Shown here: one piece after another, positions 45,078 through 54,245 of the stretch
How positions within the stretch are numbered: position 1 is the stretch's first letter
Layout of the letters: each line of letters starts with the position of its first letter
DNA from: Oceanobacillus sp. J11TS1
GTDB lineage: Bacteria; Bacillota; Bacilli; Bacillales; Amphibacillaceae
Direction of reading: 5' to 3'
Assembly: GCF_018333215.1 (NCBI RefSeq)
Contig: NZ_BORO01000022.1
Coordinates: forward strand, 1-61,244
DNA: 61,244 bases
Notes under the pieces: generated by a model
What the model saw: the letters and a program-made list of their open reading frames with translations, nothing else
The model's database searches: none
What the model was told of the DNA's origin: nothing
Translations under genes and position numbers: made by a program

Positions 45078-46549
45078 ATGTATCATTAATATGGTGGGGG
45101 CTAGGAATTTATTTCGTTATATCTCTATTTATCGCTTTTTTATCTCGAACTGGCAAACAGACAAATATGGGGGCTTATTTTTTAGGAGATCGTAAACTTG
45201 GAGGCTTTGTTTCTGCTTTAAGTTACAGTGCGACGACATATAGTGCGTTTATGTTAGTTGGATTAGCGGGACTTACCTATAGTGGAGGTGTAGGAGCCTT
45301 AGGTTTTGAACTAATTTACTTAATGGGTGTATCGTTAATCGCATTTTTTGGTCCTCGTTTTTGGATTGTCGGGAAAAAATATGGTTACATAACTCCATCT
45401 CAAATGATTGGTAATCGCTACCAAAGTAAAGCTGTAGCTATTACCATTGCGATTAGTAACTGTCTTTTTCTTATTCCATATAGTGCAGTACAATTAGCCG
45501 GCGTAGGTTACTTGCTGCAGGGCATTTCAAATCAACAAATTTCCTTTCATACTGGAGTAATTATTGCCACAGTTTTAGCAATTATTTTTGCTTACATCGC
45601 GGGTATACGTTCTGTGGCATGGACAGATTCCCTGCAGTCACTCTTTATGATTATTGGTTCCACTTTCGTTGTACTTTTTTTAATTCATGAACTAGGCGGG
45701 TTTACCGTTTTTGTTCAAAAGTTAGAAACCAATCATCCTGAGCTGCTGACTGTACCCGGAAACGGCTTTTTCAGCTTTTTAACTTTTATCGGATTAACAA
45801 TACCGTGGTTCTTCTTTAGTATTTCTAATCCTCAAGTTAGTCAGCGTTTGTTTATGCCTGCATCTTTAAAGAGCATGCGTCATATGCTGCTAGGATTTAT
45901 GATATTCGGCTTTATTTATACATTTGTTTCTATTTTCTGGGGCTATTCAGCCTTCTTATTAGAGCCCGGCTTAGGAAATCCTGATTTAGCAACATCTGTT
46001 GTATTAACTTCCTCTGCAATACCTCCCGTCCTTGGTGTCATTGTTATGGTAGGTATTATTGCAGCAGCTGTTTCAACCATTGATTCCATTCTACTTACCT
46101 TATCATCGATGTTTGCCAAAGATGTTTATGGGAATATTAAGAAGGAATCTGCAGATCGCGCACAGCTGAAGCTTGGAAAAATTGTCATCCCAATTATTGC
46201 TATAATGGCCTATTTTTTCGCAAATTTACAATTGAATTTAATCGCCGTATTATCTGTTGCTTCTTCTGCAGGTTTAATTGTTGTTGTCCCCGCAATAATC
46301 GGGGCCTTCTTTTGGAAAAAAGGAACAGCCATTGCAGTATTAGCAAGTGTTATCATCCCCGGGATAGCAGTATTGATTATTGAACTTTTCCAGATTAAAC
46401 CGTTCGGATTAGCATCCGGTCTATGGGGACTTATACTATCTTCCCTGCTATTCATTAGTGTTAGCTTATTTACGAAAGCACCAAAACAAAAAGCAGATGA
46501 ATTTATTGATTATATACAAGATAATGTTTATAAGAAAAACTTGAGTTAA
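45074..46549 (+). CDS. sodium:solute symporter (PanF-like)
   Basis: The 491-residue product is a sodium:solute symporter (SSS family) with about 13 membrane helices. Typical segments are YFLGDRKLGGFVSALSYSAT near the start, IAGIRSVAWTDSLQSLFMII in the middle and AAAVSTIDSILLTLSSMFAK for the core motif. The pairing with an upstream YhdT-like protein is the arrangement of sodium/pantothenate symporters (PanF), so pantothenate is the best guess; other substrates (proline, other carboxylates) are not excluded. It overlaps the upstream gene by 4 nt. A strong terminator follows. Confidence 0.85.
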   Translation: MNVSLIWWGLGIYFVISLFIAFLSRTGKQTNMGAYFLGDRKLGGFVSALSYSATTYSAFMLVGLAGLTYSGGVGALGFELIYLMGVSLIAFFGPRFWIVGKKYGYITPSQMIGNRYQSKAVAITIAISNCLFLIPYSAVQLAGVGYLLQGISNQQISFHTGVIIATVLAIIFAYIAGIRSVAWTDSLQSLFMIIGSTFVVLFLIHELGGFTVFVQKLETNHPELLTVPGNGFFSFLTFIGLTIPWFFFSISNPQVSQRLFMPASLKSMRHMLLGFMIFGFIYTFVSIFWGYSAFLLEPGLGNPDLATSVVLTSSAIPPVLGVIVMVGIIAAAVSTIDSILLTLSSMFAKDVYGNIKKESADRAQLKLGKIVIPIIAIMAYFFANLQLNLIAVLSVASSAGLIVVVPAIIGAFFWKKGTAIAVLASVIIPGIAVLIIELFQIKPFGLASGLWGLILSSLLFISVSLFTKAPKQKADEFIDYIQDNVYKKNLS

Positions 46550-46604
46550 TATCAAAATCGATAGCAACGACAGATTTTGCTGAGGCGCCTTAAAAATAAG
46601 GAAA

Positions 46605-46641
46605 AAAACAGCGTGTAGTTAAAAATACTACACGCTGTTTT
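46605..46641. terminator. bidirectional terminator after the symporter gene
   Basis: A 15-bp perfect stem, AAAACAGCGTGTAGT (46605-46619) with its complement (46627-46641), lies between the symporter gene and the convergent small gene at 46640. Confidence 0.9.
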
Positions 46642-46828
46642 ATGTTAGGGAAGAAAGCAATTGACGTTGCCGTTCCTTCACGATTCCCATTTGCTCATCT
46701 ATTTGCGTTTGCAATGTTGGATGTATTTGCTCTTGTTTTCTTTGCATGAGGGTTTGATAAGCTTCCTCACATCTTTCATACATATAGTAAAGATTTTCTA
46801 ACTCATGATGAGATAAAAAACACACCAA
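46640..46828 (-). CDS. small coiled-coil-like protein, unknown function
   Basis: The 62-residue product is hydrophilic and probably helical (HHELENLYYMYERCEEAYQT and QMGIVKERQRQLLSSL). It begins with a TTG at 46828 and has GGGGGAG about 7 nt upstream. It is convergent with the symporter gene and ends in the shared terminator. I do not recognise a family; a good ribosome site and protein-like composition are the support. Confidence 0.55.
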   Translation of the reverse strand: MVCFLSHHELENLYYMYERCEEAYQTLMQRKQEQIHPTLQTQIDEQMGIVKERQRQLLSSLT

Positions 46829-46917
46829 TACATACTCCCCCTTTTTTTATCATATAGTATTATTATATGAAAAAGTGGGAGAATCTATACCTGTTTTTTA
46901 TACTTCCCCTAATGTGC

Positions 46918-47060
46918 AAAGAGGTTGAAACAAAAAGAAAGTGTATCATCTGTAAGTCGAACAATATGCTGATCGAGTGGAGTAATTATTTGAAGCGGGT
47001 ATTGGCACAAAGTATGTTCGGAAGTTGCTGGATAAAAAATACTTTTGTCTCAGTCTCTTT
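46918..47060. repeat. 143-bp inverted-repeat element (AAAGAGG..ACAAAAG ends)
   Basis: The left end reads AAAGAGGTTGAAACAAAA (46918-46935) and the right end, on the opposite strand, AAAGAGACTGAGACAAAAG (47042-47060): near-identical terminal inverted repeats. No transposase frame fits inside. The sequence TTTCAAAGAGGCTGGGACAT at 61119-61138 has the same type of end. Confidence 0.6.
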
Positions 47061-47083
47061 CGCTTTACATCTGTACAGCTCAT

Positions 47084-48133
47084 TTATTCCGCTTCATGTA
47101 ATTCTTTTTTTCGAACGTATTTCTCTAATTTATCTAACTCGTAAAATAGCTCAATAATACTATTTGCCACAGGAAAGACATAATGCCATTTTTCATAATC
47201 TGTTCCCTGTAATGCCTCAATTAAATTATTAATGGTTACACCCATTGCTTGCTTTGTTTCTTTTTGTAAATCTCTATCCAGCACAATGCGGTCTTCATAC
47301 ATGAGAAAAACATTTTCACTATAGTTATTAATTTCACTAACCAATTTCTTAATTAAAAAAGACTTTCCGCTGGCCAGCTGTTCAATTTCTTTCAGATTCT
47401 TCTCCAATTCCACAATTAACGTATGTTTTTTTCGCAGCACTCGGATCATTTGCTTATAGATAACGATATTTCTGAAAAAGGCTCTCCGCTTCCGAATAAA
47501 CAGTCTATTTTTTTCGTCCGTAATAATATCAAAATAATCTCTTATTTTGTTTATTTGTTTCTCTACTTTTCTTTCTTCATCACGTATTTGCGGTACACTC
47601 ATTGTATTGCTCGGTATCACACGCAACAGAAAATGAGAGCTTTCGCTGGCTTCCTTAATCATCTGAAACAGAATCTTTTGATGGTTTGGAGGATTAACGA
47701 ATACATTCACAATAAATGCAGAAAGCACTCCAATAGCTACAAGCGACACACGGGATAAAATATATATAAAATTAATATGATCTCCTTCACTTGCTACCAT
47801 CATACTGACGATGGTTAATACCGTTAAATTTACTGTTTTGGTTAATCCCAGCTTTATATTAATCGCAATCGATAAAATAACTACTGCACCGACGGAGATA
47901 GGATGACTGCCAAGTAAAAACACTCCTAATATTGCTAGTGCAGCCCCGACAGAGTTTCCAACAACTACTTCTTTAATATAATTAAACGATCGCATAATAG
48001 ATGGCTGCATCGCTACTACAGATGCAATTGCTGCAATAACAGCATATTGCATCTCAAAAAGGCTTGTAATTAATAATGTTAATGTTACTGCCAGCCCTGT
48101 TTTTAACATCCTAGGGCCAATATTAAATTCCAT
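47084..48133 (-). CDS. FUSC/aromatic acid exporter family protein
   Basis: The 349-residue product has about six membrane helices in its N-terminal half (MLKTGLAVTLTLLITSLFEM to AIGVLSAFIVNVFVNPPNHQ) and a long charged, helical cytoplasmic domain after residue 150, with coiled-coil character. This is the layout of the FUSC/ArAE family, represented in B. subtilis by YgaE and YqjA. GAGGTG precedes the ATG at 48133 by 8 nt. It lies alone between two intergenic repeat elements. Export of aromatic acids is family lore, not tested here. Confidence 0.78.
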   Translation of the reverse strand: MEFNIGPRMLKTGLAVTLTLLITSLFEMQYAVIAAIASVVAMQPSIMRSFNYIKEVVVGNSVGAALAILGVFLLGSHPISVGAVVILSIAINIKLGLTKTVNLTVLTIVSMMVASEGDHINFIYILSRVSLVAIGVLSAFIVNVFVNPPNHQKILFQMIKEASESSHFLLRVIPSNTMSVPQIRDEERKVEKQINKIRDYFDIITDEKNRLFIRKRRAFFRNIVIYKQMIRVLRKKHTLIVELEKNLKEIEQLASGKSFLIKKLVSEINNYSENVFLMYEDRIVLDRDLQKETKQAMGVTINNLIEALQGTDYEKWHYVFPVANSIIELFYELDKLEKYVRKKELHEAE

Positions 48134-48359
48134 TCATCTGCACCTCACTAGAAGTAGTATACAGCTTTCAATCAGACGTGTCATTAGAAAACTCGCATTT
48201 GCTCATCCTTTAACAAATGCTCCATTTTTTATTTTTCACCATTAGAATACCCTCCAACTTTCATGATATGCTTCACTATACCCTAATTATACATTTTGAA
48301 ATCTTCTATTCCACCTTTTTGGATTTCAATGGTACGACCTTCCTATTGAAACAACAAAA

Positions 48360-48384
48360 ACTCCTAAACACATTGTTTAGGAGT
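48360..48384 (-). terminator. mvaS terminator, displaced by a repeat
   Basis: CTCCTAAAC (48361-48369) pairs perfectly with GTTTAGGAG (48375-48383); on the minus strand it runs into TTTTTGTTG. It lies 240 bp beyond the mvaS stop, with the repeat at 48396-48603 in between. Confidence 0.75.
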
Positions 48385-48395
48385 CTTTATGAGGA

Positions 48396-48603
48396 GTTCA
48401 AAAAGTCCGGTAAAAATGACACTTCGGGAAAAGGAACTTCTACTAAAGTCGCCCACGTCGTGTGGGCAACGTAGAAGTCACCACCTCCTGTGGAAGCTCG
48501 TTGGCTTGCTTTTCCGCTCCTCATGTACCTTTTGATGTACACTCCGGTGCTCAAATCTGCGCCGCCTTGAACTTCTCGGTCCTTTTTATCCTCCTTTTTG
48601 AAC
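48396..48603. mobile_element. 208-bp MITE-like element (GTTCAAAAAG ends)
   Basis: The ends are a 10-bp inverted repeat: GTTCAAAAAG (48396-48405) and CTTTTTGAAC (48594-48603). Inside lies a strong hairpin of ACTTCTAC/GTAGAAGT and GCCCAC/GTGGGC (48436-48478). It has no transposase; long frames on both strands are chance products. I have the impression of similar dispersed repeats in Oceanobacillus-like genomes. No target duplication is evident. Confidence 0.7.
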
Positions 48604-48625
48604 ACGCACTTTATGTTTTATGTTA

Positions 48626-49792
48626 TTATTTCACGACGTAACTGCGAATATGATCTCTTACGCCAGCTAAACAAATTTTTGCTGGATCTTCTTCAACATT
48701 CAGCTGTTTTTCGCTGCCATCTGTAGGTAACGATTCTTCAAATACTTTCTCATAAGTTGCTACAGGAATACATTTTCTGTTTTCAAACAATGCTTTATGA
48801 TCTGTTACTTGAAGCTGTTTTTTAAATCCAGGCTGAAGCTTGCCAGAGAAAAACTCGCCGACCGCCCCAGATCCATAACTATACAAGCCAATTCTATCTC
48901 CTGCTTTTAACTCCTCTTGATTCTCTAACAGCGAGAGCAAGCTGAGATAAAGAGAACCTGTATAAATATTTCCTACATTACGGTTATATATTGTACTAAT
49001 TTGATAATTATTTTTTAGTCTTTCCTGTACTTCCTCCGGTGCATCTTCAATCACCGTGCGGAGCGCTTTCCAACCCATTTTTGTATATGGTAAATGAAAG
49101 GCTATTGCAGCGAAATCTTCTAAGCTTCTACCTGTTTGTTCTTGATAGTCTTTCCATACTTTTTGGAAGAAGGCGATATATTGTTCATTTGAATATTTCC
49201 CATCTACATACGCTGTTGTAGAGTATACCGGTCTCCAGAAATCCATAATATCTTCTGTATAATACGTGCTTTCACTTTCCAATTCTATTAAATTGGGATC
49301 AGCGCTTAGTAAAATGGCAACAGCACCGGCCCCTTGTGTAGATTCGCCCGGTGTATTTAAACCATAGCGTGCAATATCCGAAGCTAAAACCAGTACTTTC
49401 TTGTCTGGGTGCAGCGCAATATGTCCTTTTGCCATTTGTATTCCTGCTGTCGCGCCATAACATGCCTGTTTTAACTCGATAGAACGTGCTCTGGGATTTA
49501 GCTCTAATAATTGATGTACATAAACAGCAGCTGATTTAGAATGATCGACACCAGATTCTGTTCCAAAAATAACTAAATCAATGGCATCCTTATCTTCGTT
49601 ATCTAAAATTTGTGCCGCTGCATTAGCAGCTAAAGAAACAGGGTCTTGCGTAACCGGCGGTACAGCCATTTGATCTTGCCCAAGACCAATTGTAAATTTT
49701 CCTGGGTCAATGCCTCGTTCTATTGCTAAATCATTCATATCTACATAAAGATGCGGTGCGTAAAATCCTAGTTTGTCAATTCCAATCTTCAC
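48626..49792 (-). CDS. mvaS: hydroxymethylglutaryl-CoA synthase
   Basis: MvaS condenses acetyl-CoA with acetoacetyl-CoA to HMG-CoA, the committed entry to the mevalonate route to isoprenoids. The 388-residue product has the catalytic Glu79, Cys111 (KQACYGAT) and His233 (AFHLPYTKMG) at exactly the positions known from Gram-positive HMG-CoA synthases. It starts with a GTG at 49792 (AGGAAT upstream). Other mevalonate genes are not adjacent. A 208-bp repeat separates the stop from the terminator. Confidence 0.94.
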   Translation of the reverse strand: MKIGIDKLGFYAPHLYVDMNDLAIERGIDPGKFTIGLGQDQMAVPPVTQDPVSLAANAAAQILDNEDKDAIDLVIFGTESGVDHSKSAAVYVHQLLELNPRARSIELKQACYGATAGIQMAKGHIALHPDKKVLVLASDIARYGLNTPGESTQGAGAVAILLSADPNLIELESESTYYTEDIMDFWRPVYSTTAYVDGKYSNEQYIAFFQKVWKDYQEQTGRSLEDFAAIAFHLPYTKMGWKALRTVIEDAPEEVQERLKNNYQISTIYNRNVGNIYTGSLYLSLLSLLENQEELKAGDRIGLYSYGSGAVGEFFSGKLQPGFKKQLQVTDHKALFENRKCIPVATYEKVFEESLPTDGSEKQLNVEEDPAKICLAGVRDHIRSYVVK

Positions 49793-49946
49793 TATTATTC
49801 CTGCCCTTCTTCTTTCTATAATTAACTATATAAAAAGGAATACTGTCGAAAAATACAATAATTAAATACTAATATAAACGCCGTTTAAAAAGCAAACCAG
49901 AAAGCGGTGTATCTAAGATTACCTCTAGGACATGCTAAAAACTCAA

Positions 49947-52900
49947 TCATTTAACCACTATCTCTGTTTTACTATAACCTTCCTTTGTTTTATGAACTTC
50001 GATTGTTGCCGGGAAAACATCTTTCAGTTCTTGCACGTGAGAAATGACGCCTATCATTCTTCCGGATCGTTGCAACTGAATAAGTGCATCAATTGCTTTT
50101 CGCAGGGACTCTTCGTCCAGCGAACCAAAACCTTCATCAATAAACATTGTCTGAATTACAATATTACCTTGGAAGCTTTGAATGACATCGCTCATACCAA
50201 GCGCAAGGCAAAGAGAGGCATGAAATTTCTCACCGCCAGACATCGTCTTAACATCTCTTGCCTGCCCTGTGTATTGATCATAAACGTCTAATCCAAGACC
50301 ACTCTGTTTTCCTCGCGCTTCTTGGCGGTCACTTCTTGTCAGGTAAAATTGACCATTGGAAAGATCATTTAACCGGAGATTTGCCGCCTCAATAATTTGA
50401 TCTAGATACTCCATTTGCAAATATCGTTCAAAAGAGACTTTCCTTGGATTTTGCCCCCGTAATGTATCATATAAATCGGTGACCACCATCCGCTTCTTCT
50501 CCATATCTGCAGATTGGAGATGAAAGTCCTGTAATTGCGTTGAATAAAAAGTCATATCCTTCTTCTCTTGCTGGAGCTGCTGTAGTTTTTCAAGACTTTC
50601 TTTGACTTCTTGCTTCCATTTATCCAAAGCTGCTTCTATTTGTGATTCATCTTGTTGTGACTTATTTTCTAGCTTTTTCTGCAGCTCAGCAATTTGTTTC
50701 TCTAATTGATATCCTTGTTTTTCATAGGCCACCAGCTGTTGTTTTACGGATTGGTAAGTTGCTTCGTCCCATTTCGCTTCCTGATATCCTTTTTCGGTAA
50801 AAGCTGCTTGCTCTAATTTTTCTTGAAAGATTTTCTGTAATTCTTCCACTTTTTGATTAGATTTTGCTTGATTTTCTCGCAGGTGATGTAAATCAGTTGT
50901 CCATTTTGTAAATGCTTCATGCACTTGTCTGTACTTTTCTTGCACATCATTCCAACGCTGTTCAAAACGTCGTTTCTTCACCATTAGTTTGTTAATTTCG
51001 GATTCTAGTTCGGAAAGAACACGTAAATTTTCAGGTATCTGCATTATTTGTTGCTGATAAACTGCCTGGTTACTTTGATAATCGGACTGGAGTTGACTGA
51101 CTTGGTTCGTTTGTTCCTGAAGTGCTTTGTCACTTTGCTTTTGTTCTTCACGCTCTTTCGCCAATTCTTTCTTACAATCGGCTAAACGTACTTTCGATTT
51201 CTCCAGACGATCTTCTTCAGCTTTTTTCTTCTTCCCTTTTTCTACCATTGCAGAATAGCTCTGTTCTGGATTGGATAATTCAAGATGATGGTGCATAAGT
51301 TCCTGCTCTAATTCATTACTTTCTGATTGGTGAGACTTAATTGTTGCATTTTGTTCGCGCCAAATAGATTCCTTCTCTTCCATAAACTTCTTCGCTTGCT
51401 CTAACTGCTCTTTTGTAACTTCTGCTTCCCTCGTTACTGCTGGAGAGGGATGTTCGAAGCTCCCACAGACTGGACATGCTTCTCCTTGGTGTAAGCGTAC
51501 AGCCAGCACATGTGCCTGATTCGCCATCCAAGCTTGTTCTAACCGGCGATACGTTTCTTCGGCTTGCAGATAGATGGCTTCTTTTTGCCTGAGCTCTTCT
51601 TGCCCTTTTTTTATCTGTTTTAATTTTGTATCGTATTTTTTCATTAACATCGCTTGTTCTCGGAGCACTCTTAATTCATCTTTCAGTGAACCCAGCTTTT
51701 CTATATCTGTTTCTAATACCTTTTCTTCTTTCTCTAATTGATCAATATGTCTACTACGTTTTTCATGGTGCACCTTTGCTATTTCTAAACGTTCTTTCCC
51801 TTGCTTTAATTGTCCGGCTAATAACTGAATATCTTGTCTTTTTTTCTCTAATTCTTTCACAACCGGTAAGAATCCTTCTAAACGGTTTACTTCTATGGAA
51901 AGTTTCTCGCGTTCCCCTGCATTTTCCTGTTCCTTTTTAAAATCGTCTTCTGCCTGTTGTTTCTGATTTTTCATCTTTTCTTGTTGAGCTTCTAACTGCC
52001 GCAATGCTTCGCTGCCTTCTTGAAATTCTTTACGTGCATCGTTTAATTGTTGTTCATAAGGAATAATAAATTTTGCTTGTTCTGCAGCAAACAACTCCTC
52101 TTTTAACGTGCCCATTTCCTTTGCTTGTTCTTTCCACTCTAATAAACGGTCCCGGTACATCTCTAATTCTCTAAATTGTTCATTTACCTGCTTGACCTGA
52201 AAGAGTTGATTTTGAGTCGATTCTTGCTGTTTTGTTGCCTTTTTATAATATTCATCCATCTCTAAAATAGCTTGTTCATTCTTTTTTAATTCTATTTCTA
52301 AAACTTCTATAATTTGATTCGTATTAACATACTCTCTTTTGGCTAATTCATGTATAGAAGAATCATCTGGAAGATTTAAAGAGAAGATTTGCGTACGCAG
52401 CTGTTCCATTCGATTTATAATACGCTGATTTTCGGCTTCTAATTTAGATTTCTTTTCTCTAAGGACATCATTCATATATTTATAATGCTCGGTTTTGAAT
52501 AACCGCCTCAGAATTTCTTCTTTATTCTCCGTTCCAGAGGTAAGTAATTTCCGAAATTCTCCCTGCGGTAGCATAACAATTTGCTTAAATTGGTCAGGAG
52601 TCAATCCAATAATCTCTTCTATTCTCTGGTCAATTTCACTCACAATCTGCCTATCTACACAAGGGACTTCTCCCTCTTCACGTACTTCATAAAATTCACA
52701 TTTATCCCCTGTTTTGCTCTTGTTTCCTTTTTTAACATGACCAAGCTGGCGAAAAATCCGATACGTTTTATCCTGTATTTGAAAGACAAGTTCAGCAGAT
52801 GTATGGACATCTTCATCTGCGAAATCACTGCGTAGCATTCGCTGGTCATCTCTGTCAGAGCCGCTTGCTTTTCCAAATAAGGCAAATGCTATTCCATCAA

Positions 52901-53033
52901 ACAATGTCGTTTTCCCTGCACCTGTCTTTCCAGAAATCACAAAGAGTGTATTCCCCTGGAGTTCCGAGAAATCAATGACTTCTTTTTCTTTATACGGCCC
53001 AAAAGCATTTAATGTTAATTGTAATGGCTGCAT
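49947..53033 (-). CDS. sbcC: exonuclease subunit SbcC (Rad50-like)
   Basis: SbcC is the ATPase half of the SbcCD nuclease, which cuts hairpins and trims DNA ends. The 1028-residue product has a Walker A loop (GKTGAGKTT, residues 35-43), very long coiled coils, a zinc hook (CPVCG near residue 518), the ABC signature (MSGGEKFHASL near 930) and Walker B (MFIDEGFGSLD near 961). I chose the ATG at 53033 (MQPLQLTLNAFGPYK) because AGGTGA is 8 nt upstream; a GTG start seven codons earlier overlaps that region. It follows sbcD by 28 bp and is cotranscribed with it. Confidence 0.95.
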   Translation of the reverse strand: MQPLQLTLNAFGPYKEKEVIDFSELQGNTLFVISGKTGAGKTTLFDGIAFALFGKASGSDRDDQRMLRSDFADEDVHTSAELVFQIQDKTYRIFRQLGHVKKGNKSKTGDKCEFYEVREEGEVPCVDRQIVSEIDQRIEEIIGLTPDQFKQIVMLPQGEFRKLLTSGTENKEEILRRLFKTEHYKYMNDVLREKKSKLEAENQRIINRMEQLRTQIFSLNLPDDSSIHELAKREYVNTNQIIEVLEIELKKNEQAILEMDEYYKKATKQQESTQNQLFQVKQVNEQFRELEMYRDRLLEWKEQAKEMGTLKEELFAAEQAKFIIPYEQQLNDARKEFQEGSEALRQLEAQQEKMKNQKQQAEDDFKKEQENAGEREKLSIEVNRLEGFLPVVKELEKKRQDIQLLAGQLKQGKERLEIAKVHHEKRSRHIDQLEKEEKVLETDIEKLGSLKDELRVLREQAMLMKKYDTKLKQIKKGQEELRQKEAIYLQAEETYRRLEQAWMANQAHVLAVRLHQGEACPVCGSFEHPSPAVTREAEVTKEQLEQAKKFMEEKESIWREQNATIKSHQSESNELEQELMHHHLELSNPEQSYSAMVEKGKKKKAEEDRLEKSKVRLADCKKELAKEREEQKQSDKALQEQTNQVSQLQSDYQSNQAVYQQQIMQIPENLRVLSELESEINKLMVKKRRFEQRWNDVQEKYRQVHEAFTKWTTDLHHLRENQAKSNQKVEELQKIFQEKLEQAAFTEKGYQEAKWDEATYQSVKQQLVAYEKQGYQLEKQIAELQKKLENKSQQDESQIEAALDKWKQEVKESLEKLQQLQQEKKDMTFYSTQLQDFHLQSADMEKKRMVVTDLYDTLRGQNPRKVSFERYLQMEYLDQIIEAANLRLNDLSNGQFYLTRSDRQEARGKQSGLGLDVYDQYTGQARDVKTMSGGEKFHASLCLALGMSDVIQSFQGNIVIQTMFIDEGFGSLDEESLRKAIDALIQLQRSGRMIGVISHVQELKDVFPATIEVHKTKEGYSKTEIVVK

Positions 53034-53061
53034 TTTCTTTTCACCTGCTTTCACTTAATAC

Positions 53062-54216
53062 TTATCGTTCACGAGCTGCATTCTGGATTTCGTGAAATAA
53101 TTCTTTCATTAATAAATTGACTTCTTCAGATGGTTCCTGATCCGTCATTTCTTGGTAAAAGGATTCAAATAACTCCATTTTACTTAGACTCGTCTTTGGA
53201 GCTTGGTTTTCTTCACGGTTATTTATCCCTGTTGTTGTCCTCATTCTCTCTACGTGCATGGCATTTGGAAAAATAGAGCGGACCTTTTCCATTGGAGAAA
53301 GTATCGGCATTTCATCAAGCAATTGGACAAATACATAGTCTTCGCTTCGCGGCTGTTGATAAATATCTTCCATTTTCATTTTCACCGAACGTATTTCACG
53401 TTTCGGGATAAGTCTTTTTTTCTCCACTTGGACAGACCCGTTCTTATCCAATTCAACTACTAAATAACCTTTTTGATGATGCTCCTCAGATAAAGAATAT
53501 TTTAGAATCGATCCAGAGTAGCGAATGTTTTCTTTTAACACATGATGCGCTTGATGTAAATGTCCTAAAGCTGTGTAATGAAAATCTTTAAATAAATGCG
53601 CATCAACATGTTCCGCGCCACCTATAGACAGTGGGCGTTCGGAATCACTTGTATTTTCTTCTATTTCTCCAAAAGGCGTTACAAACGCGTGTCCGACAAA
53701 TACATGACGTGCCTGCTTGTCCATTTTTTCTCTCATTTGATGAACTAAGGAAGCCATTGCATCTTGATGATTCCGAATGTCTTCTTCTTGAAATAAAGCT
53801 TTTACTACGCTTGGATCTGCGTAAGGTATAAGATGAAAATGAACCTCGCCAAAATCATCTGAAAGAACCACCGGCTCCAGCTCTTTCGATAGCTGCCCAA
53901 CAATGTGATATCCTTTTCCCTTCATTAATCGGCTTCCAAAGTGAATTCTCCCGGGACTATCATGATTACCGGCGATAGCTATGACCGGAATTCCTAATTG
54001 ATGAATAATCCTGTCTAATGTTTTGTCTAATAAATCAACTGCTTCCACGGGAGGGACAGCCCGATCATATAAATCTCCTGCAATAATTACAGCATCTGGG
54101 CTCTCTTGTTCTACCCTTTCCACAAATTGATCTAGAATATATGCTTGATCTTCTGTCATGTAGACTCCTTGAACCAATTTACCTAAATGCCAATCTGCTG
54201 TATGAATTAATTTCAT
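53062..54216 (-). CDS. sbcD: exonuclease subunit SbcD (Mre11-like)
   Basis: SbcD is the metallophosphoesterase nuclease subunit of SbcCD. The 384-residue product shows the metal motifs in order: HTADWHLG (Asp8, His10), AGDLYDR, AGNHDSPG, HVFVGHAF and ALGHLHQAH. AGAGGAGGGC precedes the ATG at 54216. It is the first gene of sbcD-sbcC; about 30 bp upstream, ykuI reads the same way, so the three may share a transcript. Confidence 0.95.
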   Translation of the reverse strand: MKLIHTADWHLGKLVQGVYMTEDQAYILDQFVERVEQESPDAVIIAGDLYDRAVPPVEAVDLLDKTLDRIIHQLGIPVIAIAGNHDSPGRIHFGSRLMKGKGYHIVGQLSKELEPVVLSDDFGEVHFHLIPYADPSVVKALFQEEDIRNHQDAMASLVHQMREKMDKQARHVFVGHAFVTPFGEIEENTSDSERPLSIGGAEHVDAHLFKDFHYTALGHLHQAHHVLKENIRYSGSILKYSLSEEHHQKGYLVVELDKNGSVQVEKKRLIPKREIRSVKMKMEDIYQQPRSEDYVFVQLLDEMPILSPMEKVRSIFPNAMHVERMRTTTGINNREENQAPKTSLSKMELFESFYQEMTDQEPSEEVNLLMKELFHEIQNAARER

Positions 54217-54245
54217 TTCGTGCCCTCCTCTTTAAATTACTTTCT

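Noticed and set aside
46867-47157. 96-codon plus-strand frame
   Set aside because: It runs through the inverted-repeat element at 46918-47060 and into the end of the convergent FUSC-type gene, and it has no ribosome site.
48387-48605. A 72-codon minus-strand frame and an overlapping 85-codon plus-strand frame
   Set aside because: Both are defined by the MITE-like repeat and its flanks; neither has a ribosome site or protein-like composition across the whole frame. I treat them as chance frames in a repeat.
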